Source of the DNA: Halieaceae bacterium UBA5044
GTDB taxonomy: Bacteria; Pseudomonadota; Gammaproteobacteria; Pseudomonadales; Halieaceae
Assembly (NCBI GenBank): GCA_002416125.1
Contig: DIBU01000006.1
Location: forward strand, 186,001 to 250,000
Length of the DNA: 64,000 nt
Reading direction: 5' to 3'
The notes beneath the pieces were generated by a model. The model was not told the DNA's origin. It ran no database searches and saw nothing but the letters and a program-made list of their open reading frames with translations. The first letter of the stretch is position 1. Every line of letters starts with the position of its first letter. Shown piece by piece: positions 41,966 to 51,501 of the stretch. The position numbers were made by a program, and so were the translations under genes.

Positions 41966-42099
41966 TTTTGTTGCACTGAATATCGACCAGGGCGACTCGT
42001 CACCACGCCTGATCGGTCAAGAAAACTTCATCGCTCTGTAGCCAGACTGCAACAGCAGCCATGCACCTTTGCCATCAAACCGCACACGGAGATGCTCCC

Positions 42100-42288
42100 A
42101 TGCAGACAGACAAGTTTCGTTCGTCATTGACTCAGAAAGAGCGGGAACGACGTGAAATACAGCGCCAGATTGACCACTTCATCCAGCGAGGTGGACGCAT
42201 CGCCGTTATTGAACAGGCGCAGGGGCGCAGTGCGCGCTACACCTGGCAGCGAGACCATGATGAGGCCCTGACACTGTTCTACTCCTGA
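42100..42288 (+). CDS. Small soluble protein, possible SutA-like motif
   Basis: The ATG at 42100 has GGAG eight bases upstream, giving 62 residues. The first half is charged (LTQKERERREIQRQIDHFI) and is followed by QRGGRIAVIEQAQGRSARY and an acidic end. The FIxRGGxIxxxE pattern resembles that in the protein at 18832. It precedes olsF by 16 bases and is probably cotranscribed. I do not recognise a function; a small regulatory or accessory role is inference. Confidence 0.65.
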   Translation: MQTDKFRSSLTQKERERREIQRQIDHFIQRGGRIAVIEQAQGRSARYTWQRDHDEALTLFYS

Positions 42289-42304
42289 CGGGAGCCCGTG
42301 CCAC

Positions 42305-44044
42305 ATGCTGGATGTACAAGAGATTCTGCAGACGCATTATCCCCAGTTTGTATCACGCCATAAGCGCCTGGCTCGCAGCGCCACGCGCTTTCTGGGTTAT
42401 CTGTTCTACACGCAGCGGTTCGCCCAGTTTTCGCGTGAGCATCCAGAGCTCAGGGGCCTGGAGTTCGTCGATCGCGTGCTGCAGTACTTCGACTTCACTC
42501 TCAAGGTTACGCCGGGTGAGCTGGCTCGGGTACCGGCCTCAGGACGCATTGCTATCGTTGCCAATCACCCCCTGGGGTCCTTGGACGGGCTCGCGCTCCT
42601 GCAGCAGGTGGGGCGCATCAGGCAGGACGTCAAGGTGGTCGCCAACGCGCTCTTGAGCGCGATAAAACCACTGGAGACTCTGCTCTTGCCAGTCCATAAC
42701 ATGGGGGGCGGCACTCCAAAGAGAAACCTGCAGCGCATTCGGGAACACCTCGAATCCGAGGGGGTTTTGATTATTTTTCCCGCGGGCGAGGTGTCCCGCT
42801 TCGGCATCAAGGGTGTCAAAGATGGTGAATGGAACCCAGGCTTCATACGCATCGCTGAGTCTGCTCGCGCACCCGTCTTGCCTGTCTACGTCGCTGGGCG
42901 CAATTCCGTGTTCTTTTACAGCCTCTCGTTCCTGTCACGACCCCTCTCAACACTCTGGCTGGTGCGTGAGATGTTCAAGCAGGAACACAACACGGTCGCA
43001 GCGCGCGTGGGAGCGCCGATTCCCTGGGCTAACTATAGCCAGGTGTCCTCTTCTCCTCGTGTTCTGGCGGATCTCTTCAGACGGCATGTTTATCGTTTGG
43101 CACGAAACGCGCGCCCGATCTTCCAGGGTGCTGAGGCAATAGCGGACCCTGAGAATCGCACGTTGCTGCAGCAGGAAATGGAGACCAGCGAGCTACTCGG
43201 CACCACACCGGATGGTATGCAGATTCGTTTGTGCAAAATGGATTCTGCCCCGTGTGTCATGCGCGAGATAGGGCGTCTGAGAGAGCTGGCATTTCGCGCG
43301 CTGGGAGAAGGCTCCGGTCTGCCAAGAGACATCGATCGATTTGATCGCGAGTACCTACAGCTGACACTGTGGGACCCGAAGGCTCGGGAAATTGCCGGTG
43401 CCTATCGGCTCGGTCGCGCACAGAAGCTGGTTGCCTCGGGTGGATTGGGGGCATTGTACTCCCATTCACTGTTTCGCTTTGGCAGAAGCATGGATACATA
43501 CCTGCGAGAGGGACTGGAGTTGGGTCGCAGCTTTGTGCAGGCGCACTACCAAACCCGGCACAGCCTGGACTACCTCTGGCTGGGCATCGGGGCATACCTG
43601 CGTCGCTACCCTGGTTGTCGCTATCTGTTCGGGCCCGCGTCCATCAGCCCACTCTACGGGGAACAAGCCACAACCATGATCTGCGGATATTATGCCACCT
43701 ACGGCGCAAACACCGCGCTCTCCGTACAACCACGCCGCCCGTTTCGCCCACAGCAACCCTACACACCCAGCGGTGACCAGGAGCAGGATTTGCAGGCACT
43801 GCGTCAGCATCTCTCAGGTCTCGGCCTGCAGATTCCGACCCTGTTCAAACATTACGCCAACGTTGCGGAGCCCGACGGGATGTGGATGACAGCCTTCAAT
43901 ATTGACCCGACGTTTGGCCACTGTGTCGACGCTTTCGTGATGGTTGACCTCAACCGGCTAAAACCCAAAAAGCGACAACGGTATCTGGAGTCGCCGCGAC
44001 TCTCGCGACCACCACATAACACGGCCCATCAATCATGTCGTTGA
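42305..44044 (+). CDS. olsF: Bifunctional ornithine-lipid synthase (OlsF type)
   Basis: A 579-residue fusion. The N-terminal ~290 residues are a lysophospholipid-type acyltransferase with the catalytic motif NHPLGSLDG (His88, Asp94) and the FPAGEVSRFG acceptor motif. The C-terminal part, about 310-560, is a GNAT-like OlsB domain (IGRLRELAFRALGEG, then LYSHSLFRF and DAFVMVDLN). In OlsF one domain N-acylates ornithine with a 3-hydroxy acid and the other O-acylates that hydroxyl, giving ornithine lipid at the inner membrane. Such phosphorus-free lipids replace phospholipids when phosphate is scarce. The last 12 bases overlap the DUF2235 gene on the other strand. Confidence 0.88.
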   Translation: MLDVQEILQTHYPQFVSRHKRLARSATRFLGYLFYTQRFAQFSREHPELRGLEFVDRVLQYFDFTLKVTPGELARVPASGRIAIVANHPLGSLDGLALLQQVGRIRQDVKVVANALLSAIKPLETLLLPVHNMGGGTPKRNLQRIREHLESEGVLIIFPAGEVSRFGIKGVKDGEWNPGFIRIAESARAPVLPVYVAGRNSVFFYSLSFLSRPLSTLWLVREMFKQEHNTVAARVGAPIPWANYSQVSSSPRVLADLFRRHVYRLARNARPIFQGAEAIADPENRTLLQQEMETSELLGTTPDGMQIRLCKMDSAPCVMREIGRLRELAFRALGEGSGLPRDIDRFDREYLQLTLWDPKAREIAGAYRLGRAQKLVASGGLGALYSHSLFRFGRSMDTYLREGLELGRSFVQAHYQTRHSLDYLWLGIGAYLRRYPGCRYLFGPASISPLYGEQATTMICGYYATYGANTALSVQPRRPFRPQQPYTPSGDQEQDLQALRQHLSGLGLQIPTLFKHYANVAEPDGMWMTAFNIDPTFGHCVDAFVMVDLNRLKPKKRQRYLESPRLSRPPHNTAHQSCR

Positions 44045-45055
44045 ACGCCAGGCACCGCTGCGGCGCGCGAGCCACTCCACCAGAGATTTAGGCGCGTAGT
44101 TGCCCTGCGCATACCGTTCTCGGACGGAGGCATGAAGTACGGCGTCATCGGGAATAGGTCGGCTGTAGCGGCCCAGGGCACGCCAGAAACGTTGGTAGGA
44201 GCGATGTGCGGTCGCCGTGCTGTCCAGCACGAGAGGGTTCAGCAGGTGCGGCTCGAGGCGAAGCCCACTGCGCTCTGCCTCTTTGGCCATCCAGTGCAGC
44301 GGGATATCGCTGAGCCGCTTGCCAGCGTCGTCAGCCGGGTAGCCACCACCGACATCGGCATGCACGCCAGCAAACCAGACCTGCTGCATATCGGCACTCT
44401 CGCTGGGTGCCCACAGTGTGGGTTCGAAATCGCTGCGCTCTTCGTCGATGGACACCGCATGCCGTGCGACCCTCACGTTGCTCCCAAGCACGGGATCGTA
44501 AAACAGGTCCTTCTCTTCGGCGAAGGCGAGCACACGCGTGGGAATGCCCAGGGCGCCTACCGTGTCCCAAACGCCGATGAAATCGACGGTGGCACGCTGC
44601 CCGCCAACGGCAAAGCGCTGCCGCCACTGCTCTGAGGTCACTGAACCGGGTGGCGCGTTGCGCTGCTTGTACAGGGTGAAGGCCTCCGGAATGCGGTTGG
44701 CCTCGGAGCGTCGCAGAATGCCGCAGTTGTTGAGCATACCGGCCAGACAGCGCACCGTGTAGGCGCCACGGCTGAAACCGAACAGGAACAGGCGGTCTCC
44801 CGGGTCGAAATTCTGCACGATGAAGCGGTAGCCATCCTGGATATTCTTGGTCATCCCCAGCCCCGTAACGCCGCCGCTCGCCTGGGCATAGTAGGAGCCG
44901 ACACCCCAATCGTAGAAAACCACCTGCCTGCGGCCATTCGCGGCGCGGGGACTGATCGCCCGGGCGATACGCAACACATTGGTGGGGTTTTCGTCCTCCG
45001 GATCGTTCCAGGTGCCATCGGCACAAATCACGATATGCTTGCCGGACGTCGCCAT
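44033..45055 (-). CDS. DUF2235 alpha/beta hydrolase (Tle1-like fold)
   Basis: A 340-residue hydrolase of the DUF2235 family. KHIVICADGTWNDPE is the family start; LFLFGFSRGAYTVRCLAG has the GxSxG-like nucleophile (Ser in FSRGA); FIGVWDTVGALG gives the catalytic Asp; and AGVHADVGGGY the catalytic His. The family contains Tle1 phospholipase effectors of type VI secretion, but no secretion gene is near, there is no signal peptide, and the protein is compact, so a cytoplasmic role in lipid or esterase chemistry is more likely. It converges on olsF with a 12-base overlap. Confidence 0.85.
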   Translation of the reverse strand: MATSGKHIVICADGTWNDPEDENPTNVLRIARAISPRAANGRRQVVFYDWGVGSYYAQASGGVTGLGMTKNIQDGYRFIVQNFDPGDRLFLFGFSRGAYTVRCLAGMLNNCGILRRSEANRIPEAFTLYKQRNAPPGSVTSEQWRQRFAVGGQRATVDFIGVWDTVGALGIPTRVLAFAEEKDLFYDPVLGSNVRVARHAVSIDEERSDFEPTLWAPSESADMQQVWFAGVHADVGGGYPADDAGKRLSDIPLHWMAKEAERSGLRLEPHLLNPLVLDSTATAHRSYQRFWRALGRYSRPIPDDAVLHASVRERYAQGNYAPKSLVEWLARRSGAWRSTT

Positions 45056-45089
45056 ACTCCCCCCTCGATGTGCACAGCCGGGCTTGTCC

Positions 45090-45118
45090 TTGCAGTGTAC
45101 ACCCTGTTTGGTTATAAC
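45090..45118 (+). promoter_or_regulatory. Candidate promoter of rmf
   Basis: TTGCAG (45090-45095) and TATAAC (45113-45118) are 17 bases apart. A leader of about 100 bases follows, with a six-base hairpin TGGAGC-TTT-GCTCCA at 45123-45137 near its start. Such a leader might add post-transcriptional control. Seen by eye. Confidence 0.5.
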
Positions 45119-45221
45119 AGGATGGAGCTTTGCTCCAAATCGATGTTTGCGAGGCCTGTGGCAGTCTGTTTAGATGGAACTGTGCCCGCAGGGTGCAGAG
45201 TTCCAACAGGAGGCAGTATCT

Positions 45222-45425
45222 ATGAGAAGACAGAAACGCGACATGAGTTCCAGGGCGTACGACCGCGGTTATCAAGCCGGCGTTACGGGCCGGAGTATCG
45301 ACTTTTGTCCGCACGCCAACGAGGAACACCGTCAGCAGTGGGTATCAGGTTGGCGAGAGGGTCGTGTTGACCAATGGGACGGCCTGACCGGCGTGTCAGG
45401 CGTACACAAACTACGCGTCAGCTGA
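45222..45425 (+). CDS. rmf: Ribosome modulation factor
   Basis: The ATG at 45222 has AGGAGG eight bases upstream, giving 67 residues. MRRQKRDMSSRAYDRGYQAG, then GRSIDFCPHANEEHRQQWVSGWREGR, matches RMF, which converts stationary-phase 70S ribosomes into inactive 100S dimers. E. coli RMF has 55 residues; the C-terminal extension (WDGLTGVSGVHKLRVS) is extra. A longer frame starting upstream is rejected for lack of a ribosome site. It converges on gdhB. Confidence 0.93.
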   Translation: MRRQKRDMSSRAYDRGYQAGVTGRSIDFCPHANEEHRQQWVSGWREGRVDQWDGLTGVSGVHKLRVS

Positions 45426-45436
45426 CGCAATGCAGT

Positions 45437-45465
45437 GTGCAGGGTGCCTCACGGGCCCCCTGCAC
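45437..45465. terminator. Hairpin between rmf and gdhB
   Basis: GTGCAGGG (45437-45444) and CCCTGCAC (45458-45465) form an eight-base stem with a 13-base loop in the gap between two converging genes. On the plus strand a short GGTTTC follows. It may end both transcripts, but no long U-run is present. Confidence 0.45.
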
Positions 45466-45470
45466 CGGTT

Positions 45471-48400
45471 TCAGGTTCGCAGGCTGCTCTGCGCCAGGTC
45501 GAGAAGCTCGCGGACAGCTACAGCGAACATCGCGAAATCAGGTGAATCCGTGGTGTGTAGCTCGGTCACCATATCCTGCCAGCGAGCCAACAGTGCGGCC
45601 TGCTGCGCCTCCCAGGTTTCCAGGCATGCCTCGAGGGACCCTTCGGGGGTAAGATAGCGCAGTGCCCCGACAGCCAGCGTACGCTGCTGCCACTCCAGGT
45701 CCTCGAGGTACGTATCGCGCGCCAGCGCCTGCCACTCGTTCTCGATTTTGCTGGCCAGTATCTGCCCACTGAACCAGTCCAGCTGCAATCGCTCACCCAT
45801 CTCGAAGTACAGCTCGGCCACGTGCATCAGCGGTGCTTCCGTCTCCCGCGCCGCCTGGATTATGCCCAGGGCAGTGTAGCCCTGCAGAGCACCTGCCACG
45901 GCCTCGGCCAGCGAGGCATCGACACCCGCGTCCTGCCACTGCTGCGACATGGCAAGGTACTGCTCTGCCGCCCGCCCCCGCAACATGGTCGGTAGCGCCT
46001 CGCGCAGCTGCGCGACACCGTCTGCAAATTCGGCAATGGCGCGCGTCGGCGCCATTTCATGGCGTCGATTCCGCAGCAGCCAGCGGCTGGCACGGCGCAC
46101 GAGTCGCATCAGGCAATGCATCATGGCCTGTTGCACCGTCGCATCAACCACGTGGTCCAGCGCCTCGATACGCGCCCATAACTCGTCGATGGCGTAGATG
46201 TGCATCACCGCGGTGTAGGCCCTGGCAACATCCGCCACCGGCGCGCCAGTGGCCTTGCGCTGCCGCGGCACAAAATTGAATCCCACGCGATTGACGATGT
46301 CATTCGCCACCTGGGTACACATGATTTCCCGGCGCAGGCCGTGCTCGGCCACCTCCTCCGGGTAGCGCTGCACCAGCTGTGCAGGAAACGCAGTAGCCAC
46401 TGCCGCGGCCAGATGCGGATCCAGACCGAGGTCAGAGGCGATCAGCTCTTCCTTGAGGATGGCCTTGCTGTAAGACACCAGCACTGCCAGCTCGGGTCGC
46501 GTCAACCCCTGCCCCTGCGCTCGCCTGTCGGCTAGCTCCTGGTCGGTGGGGATAAACTCCAGCTGCCGGTTGAGCTTGCCCGCGGCTTCCAGATTGCTGA
46601 TGTAACGTCGGTATTCGCCGCTGCGCTCCTGCACCTCGGCCTCGGCAAGGCTGATCGCCTGGGTCTGCCGGTAGTTGTTCTGCAGCACCAATGCCGCCAC
46701 GCCGTCAGTCATGTCCTCAAGCAGCACGTTGCGCTGTTTGCCGGTAAGGTCGCCACGTTCCACGACGGCATTCAGCAGGATCTTGATATTGACCTCGTGG
46801 TCGGAGCAGTCCACTCCGCCCGCGTTGTCGATAAAGTCGGTGTTGGAACGCCCGCCCGCCAGGCCGTACTCAACCCGGGCCAGTTGCGTCATGCCGAGGT
46901 TGCCGCCCTCGCCAATGACCCGGCAGCGCAGCTCGCTGGCGTTGATACGCAGGCTGTCGTTGGCCTTGTCGCCGACGTCCGTGTGGGATTCGCTGCTGGC
47001 CTTGACATAGGTGCCGATGCCCCCGTTCCAGAGCAGATCCACCTCTGCGCGCAGCAGGTGCGAGATGAGTTCGTTCGGGGTCAGCCTGTCGACCGGAATA
47101 GCGAATCTCGACTGCATCTGCGGTGATATGAATATCGACTTCGCGCCACGATCGAATATCCCGCCGCCCGCGGATATCAGGGTGGTGTCATAGTCGGCCC
47201 AACTCGAGCGTGGCAGTGCGAACAGACGCTCGCGCTCGAGATAGCTGGCGGCGGCATCCGGCTCGGGATCGACAAATATATGCTGGTGGTTGAAGGCCGC
47301 GACAAGGCGTATGTGTGGGGACAGCAACATGCCGTTACCAAACACATCTCCCGCCATATCACCAATGCCCACCACGGTGAAATCTGTTTGCTGGATATTG
47401 ATACCCAGCTCACGGAAGTGCCGTTGCACCGACACCCAGGCGCCGCGCGCCGTGATGGCCATTTTCTTGTGGTCATAACCGGCGCTGCCGCCGGAGGCAA
47501 AGGCATCGCCGAGCCAGAAACCATACTCACGGGCGAGCGCGTTCGCGATGTCGGAGAAGGTGGCCGTGCCCTTGTCTGCCGCCACCACCAGGTAGGGGTC
47601 TTCATCGTCTTTGGCGACTACCAGCGGCGGGCGCAGAATGCCGCCCTCCCCGCGATTGTCGGTAATATCCAGCAGGCCGCGGATAAATATCTGGTAACAG
47701 GCCACACCTTCGGCCTGCACGTCATCCCGCGACATGCCCGGGGCCAGGCACTTGGCAACGAAGCCCCCCTTCGCGCCCACCGGCACAATCACCGCGTTCT
47801 TCACCTGCTGTGCCTTGACCAGGCCAAGCACTTCGGTGCGGAAATCCTCCAGCCGGTCCGACCAGCGCAGTCCGCCACGCGCCACTTTGCCACCCCGCAG
47901 GTGCACGCCCTCGACACGGGGTGAATAGACGAAGATTTCATACAGCGGCACGGGGCGCGGCACATCGGGTATGTCGCGCGGGCTCAGTTTGAATGAGAAG
48001 TAAGGCTTGAACTTGCCGTCGTTTCCGGGCTGGAAGAAATTGGTGCGCAGGGTTGCCTTGATGACCTTCACATACTGGCGGATGATCCGGTCCTGCCCGA
48101 GGTTCTGAACCTCGTCCAGAGCTGCGAGCACCCTGTCTTCAACGGCCTGCTCCCGCTGATGGCGCCATTCATCGTCACCATCGAAGGCCGGCGAAAACCG
48201 GGTCAGGAACAGTTCCACCAGACCGCCGGTGATCTGCAGGTGATCCGCCATGGTCTCGGCAATGTAATCCACACTGTAGGGAAACTGTATCTGCCGCAAA
48301 TAGCGTGCGTACGCCCGCAACAGCGCGATCTCCCGCCAGCTCAACCGGGTTCCCAGCAGCAGCCGGTTGAAGGAATCGCTTTCAGCCTCGCCGAACCAGA

Positions 48401-50315
48401 CGCGCTCAAAGGCATCCTCGAACTCATCGCGTACCTGCTCGAGGTCGATATTGTCCGACAGAGAATAGCTGAGCGTGAACTCCTGAATCCAGTACCGGGT
48501 ATCGTCGGCGGCGCGGATGCCATAGGGCCGCTCGGTAATCACCCTCAGGCCCAGATTCTCGAGGATCGGCAACACATCCGACAGCGGCAGGGACTCACCG
48601 CGGTGGTAGAGCCGCAGGCGCAGGCGGTCTTCATCCTCTTCGAGCTTGCGCGTCAGGTTCATCCCCAGCTTCTGCCCGGCACGAAGGCTCAACAGGTGCT
48701 TGATATCCAGCACGGCGACGCGAGGATCAAAGTCGTCCCGGTAGCCCGGCGGAAAGCCCGGCCCCAGTTCACGCGCGTGCTGCTCTCCCAGTTCCTCGCC
48801 AAACTCCTCAATCAGGCGCAGCCGCAGCCGGTCTTCCCATGCCAGTGTTGCCTGCACGATCTGCTCCTCAATCTCGTTGACATCCCACGCCCTGCGCACC
48901 GCGGGGTCGACCCGCAGGACAAAGTGACAGCGCACCAGCACCGACTCGGAAAAATAGGTGGTGAACTCCGATTCCTCGGCGCCCAGCGCGCGACACAGGA
49001 TGTCCTGCATGACGCAGCGCTGCTGCGTGCTATAGCGATCGCGCGGCATGTAAACCAGGCAGCTGAAGAACTTGCCGTGTGCATCCCGACGCACAAACAG
49101 GCGGGTCTGGCGGCGCTCCTGAATGCGGTTGACGGAAAGTACCGTACTGCGCAGCTCGTCAACACTCGACTGAAACAGCTCGTCGCGCGGAAACAGCTCC
49201 AGCACGCGAGCGAGTTCCCGGCCATCGTGCTCGCGTGGGTCCAGCCCCGACCCCTCCACCACCTGGGCAACCTTGCGCCGCAGGATCGGGATCAGGTTTG
49301 GGTTCATGGTGTATACCGCCGAGGTGTACAGGCCGATGAACCGGTGCTGGCCCGCCACATCGCCGGCCGCATCGAACACCTTGATCTCGATGTAGTCGGG
49401 GTAGGCCTGGCGGTGAACGCGGGAGCGTAGTCCGGATTTGGCAAAACTCAGCTGACGCCTGCGCAGTTCCTCGGGCGACATCGCATGCAGATCCGCTTGC
49501 AAATCCTGGGCGCCCCGTGTGTCGCGCTGACGCAGAATGCCCAGGCGCTCGGCGGGATCTTCATTAACCTGGTAGTCCGGCCCCTCCCGGGTTACCTGCA
49601 GGTATTCATAGCCCAGGAATGTCACGCGATCCTGTTGCAGCCAGTCGATAAACCCCAGTGCCTCGCTACGGCTCTCGTCATCCTGGCCTGCATTGGCGCT
49701 GACCGCATCACGCGCCAACTGCAAGCGCTGACGCATTGCCGCAAAGTCGTCGACCACCAGGGCGACTTCCCGCAGGATATCCCGCAGGGCATCATGCAAT
49801 TCACCCAGTTGATCGGGGCGCGAGTGACGGCCGATTTCGAAGAACAGCAGGCTTTCATGGGAAACCCCAGCCGGATCGTCGGGCATGGCACCGAGCACTG
49901 CCTGCAATTCGCCGCTCCTATCACGAGCGACCAGCAGGTTGCAGCTCGCCAGGGCATGAATGCGGATGTTGCGCTGGTTCAACTCCCCGCGCACGGACGC
50001 CGTGCAAAAAGGCAAGTCCCGACAGAGGATGGCGATTACCGTGCTTTTGCTTTCCCAGCCGTGGTCCTGCAGGGTCGGGTTGAAAATGCGTACCTTGGGT
50101 TCTGGCGCGTCCCAGTCGGCCATGAAGTGAAGCAGGCCGTAGAGCGAGCCGTAGAGGTCATCAATGGATCGGTGCCGCAGATCCTCCGCGGGGTAGCGGG
50201 AAAAGAAATCCTCTGCGAGTTCGTGCAGGGAGGTGCGATCATCCTCAGCGGCCTGCGCGTCAATGCGCGCAGATAGCTCCCTGAGCAGGTTTCTCTTGAA
50301 TTCGTCCCACGCCAT
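45471..50315 (-). CDS. gdhB: NAD-dependent glutamate dehydrogenase (180-kDa class)
   Basis: The ATG at 50313-50315 gives 1614 residues, the length of the large NAD-specific enzymes. The catalytic region has RGGLRWSDRLEDFRTEVLGL, PVGAKGGFVAK with the active Lys, and TVVGIGDMAGDVFGNGMLL for NAD binding. The first ~700 residues are the regulatory, ACT-like N-terminal part and the last ~350 a helical C-terminal part. It oxidises glutamate to 2-oxoglutarate and ammonia for amino-acid catabolism. It converges on rmf and is divergent from the MoxR operon. Confidence 0.95.
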   Translation of the reverse strand: MAWDEFKRNLLRELSARIDAQAAEDDRTSLHELAEDFFSRYPAEDLRHRSIDDLYGSLYGLLHFMADWDAPEPKVRIFNPTLQDHGWESKSTVIAILCRDLPFCTASVRGELNQRNIRIHALASCNLLVARDRSGELQAVLGAMPDDPAGVSHESLLFFEIGRHSRPDQLGELHDALRDILREVALVVDDFAAMRQRLQLARDAVSANAGQDDESRSEALGFIDWLQQDRVTFLGYEYLQVTREGPDYQVNEDPAERLGILRQRDTRGAQDLQADLHAMSPEELRRRQLSFAKSGLRSRVHRQAYPDYIEIKVFDAAGDVAGQHRFIGLYTSAVYTMNPNLIPILRRKVAQVVEGSGLDPREHDGRELARVLELFPRDELFQSSVDELRSTVLSVNRIQERRQTRLFVRRDAHGKFFSCLVYMPRDRYSTQQRCVMQDILCRALGAEESEFTTYFSESVLVRCHFVLRVDPAVRRAWDVNEIEEQIVQATLAWEDRLRLRLIEEFGEELGEQHARELGPGFPPGYRDDFDPRVAVLDIKHLLSLRAGQKLGMNLTRKLEEDEDRLRLRLYHRGESLPLSDVLPILENLGLRVITERPYGIRAADDTRYWIQEFTLSYSLSDNIDLEQVRDEFEDAFERVWFGEAESDSFNRLLLGTRLSWREIALLRAYARYLRQIQFPYSVDYIAETMADHLQITGGLVELFLTRFSPAFDGDDEWRHQREQAVEDRVLAALDEVQNLGQDRIIRQYVKVIKATLRTNFFQPGNDGKFKPYFSFKLSPRDIPDVPRPVPLYEIFVYSPRVEGVHLRGGKVARGGLRWSDRLEDFRTEVLGLVKAQQVKNAVIVPVGAKGGFVAKCLAPGMSRDDVQAEGVACYQIFIRGLLDITDNRGEGGILRPPLVVAKDDEDPYLVVAADKGTATFSDIANALAREYGFWLGDAFASGGSAGYDHKKMAITARGAWVSVQRHFRELGINIQQTDFTVVGIGDMAGDVFGNGMLLSPHIRLVAAFNHQHIFVDPEPDAAASYLERERLFALPRSSWADYDTTLISAGGGIFDRGAKSIFISPQMQSRFAIPVDRLTPNELISHLLRAEVDLLWNGGIGTYVKASSESHTDVGDKANDSLRINASELRCRVIGEGGNLGMTQLARVEYGLAGGRSNTDFIDNAGGVDCSDHEVNIKILLNAVVERGDLTGKQRNVLLEDMTDGVAALVLQNNYRQTQAISLAEAEVQERSGEYRRYISNLEAAGKLNRQLEFIPTDQELADRRAQGQGLTRPELAVLVSYSKAILKEELIASDLGLDPHLAAAVATAFPAQLVQRYPEEVAEHGLRREIMCTQVANDIVNRVGFNFVPRQRKATGAPVADVARAYTAVMHIYAIDELWARIEALDHVVDATVQQAMMHCLMRLVRRASRWLLRNRRHEMAPTRAIAEFADGVAQLREALPTMLRGRAAEQYLAMSQQWQDAGVDASLAEAVAGALQGYTALGIIQAARETEAPLMHVAELYFEMGERLQLDWFSGQILASKIENEWQALARDTYLEDLEWQQRTLAVGALRYLTPEGSLEACLETWEAQQAALLARWQDMVTELHTTDSPDFAMFAVAVRELLDLAQSSLRT

Positions 50316-50457
50316 GCTGCACTGCTCCCGCGCCCTGGGCGACTGCTTTTTTTCTCTTCGCCAGGCCCAGTCTACCCTAAAGGGCTTCCCGGGCGTGATG
50401 TCTGCGGAGGGAACTTTTACACAGCGGCGGGGCTCCAAGGGCTGCGTTGGAGCGGGC

Positions 50458-50486
50458 GTGAAGTCGCACGGGGGATTGGCTACAAT
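50458..50486 (+). promoter_or_regulatory. Candidate promoter of the MoxR/Bat operon
   Basis: TACAAT (50481-50486) is a good -10 box; 17 bases upstream GTGAAG is a poor -35 box. The first gene starts 48 bases later. It would have to share the short divergent region with gdhB. Confidence 0.4.
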
Positions 50487-50534
50487 ACGCGCCCAGCCGC
50501 AGACGCGGTAGTGTCATCAACCAAAGGAGACTGC

Positions 50535-51491
50535 GTGGCTAGCGCTGAACTGAGAACGCTGGAAAGCTGGCTGAGTGGCCAGATCATAGGGCAATCGCAT
50601 CTGGTCGAACGTTTGATCATCGCTCTGCTGGCAGATGGCCACCTGCTGGTCGAAGGCGCACCGGGGCTGGCCAAGACCCGTGCCATCAAGGCTCTGGCAG
50701 ATGGCATCGAGGGCAGCTTCCACCGCATTCAGTTCACTCCGGATCTGCTACCCGGGGATATCACCGGCACAGAGATCTATCGCCCCCAGGAAGGCAGCTT
50801 CCATTTCCAGCGCGGCCCGGTCTTTCACAACCTGGTGCTTGCGGACGAAGTCAACCGTGCGCCGGCGAAAGTGCAGTCGGCGCTGCTCGAGGCCATGGCG
50901 GAACGCCAGGTGAGCGTCGGCGCTGAGACCTGGGCACTTCCAGCGCTGTTCCTGGTGATGGCGACCCAGAACCCGATTGAACAGGAGGGCACCTACCCCC
51001 TCCCCGAGGCACAGCTGGACCGTTTTCTGATGCACGTGAAAGTCGGTTACCCGGATGCCGTGGCCGAGGCCGAGATCCTGCGGCTGACACGCGCTGAAGC
51101 CCGCAGTGGCGGCGCCCCCATACCCACGCCGCTGCCTCAGCAAAGCGTCTTTGATGCGCGCAATGAAGCACTCGGCCTGCACATGGCCGACGTTGTTGAA
51201 AACTATATCGTGCAACTGGTTGTTGCCACCCGCCAGGCGGCTGCGTACGACGAACGCCTGGGCAACTGGGTCGAGTACGGCGCCAGCCCACGCGCCACGA
51301 TTGCGCTGGACCGCTGCGCCAGAGCCCACGCGTGGCTGCGTGGGCGCGACTACGTAAGCCCTGACGACGTGCAGGCTATCGCCGCCGACGTGCTCCGCCA
51401 CCGTCTGATTCTCAGCTTTGAAGCGGAAGCCAACGGCATCACGCCGGACCACGTCATCGACGAGTTGCTGACTCTCGTCCCCGCCGCGTAG
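50535..51491 (+). CDS. MoxR ATPase of the aerotolerance-type operon
   Basis: A GTG at 50535 with AGGAGA five bases upstream gives 318 residues. AAA_3 domain: Walker A GAPGLAKTR (about 43-51), Walker B LVLADEVNRAP (about 104), sensor 1 MATQNPIEQEGTYPLPEAQLDRF (given in parts) and a C-terminal lid with YGASPRATIALDRCARA. It is a distinct MoxR subgroup from the one at 4219. It heads a six-gene operon in the order typical of Bat modules and should act on the DUF58/VWA proteins. Confidence 0.92.
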   Translation: MASAELRTLESWLSGQIIGQSHLVERLIIALLADGHLLVEGAPGLAKTRAIKALADGIEGSFHRIQFTPDLLPGDITGTEIYRPQEGSFHFQRGPVFHNLVLADEVNRAPAKVQSALLEAMAERQVSVGAETWALPALFLVMATQNPIEQEGTYPLPEAQLDRFLMHVKVGYPDAVAEAEILRLTRAEARSGGAPIPTPLPQQSVFDARNEALGLHMADVVENYIVQLVVATRQAAAYDERLGNWVEYGASPRATIALDRCARAHAWLRGRDYVSPDDVQAIAADVLRHRLILSFEAEANGITPDHVIDELLTLVPAA

Positions 51492-51501
51492 GTCTGCCCA
51501 G

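Noticed and set aside
44033..45055. DUF2235 protein as a type VI secretion effector
   Set aside because: No VgrG, immunity gene or other secretion component nearby, and the protein is compact.
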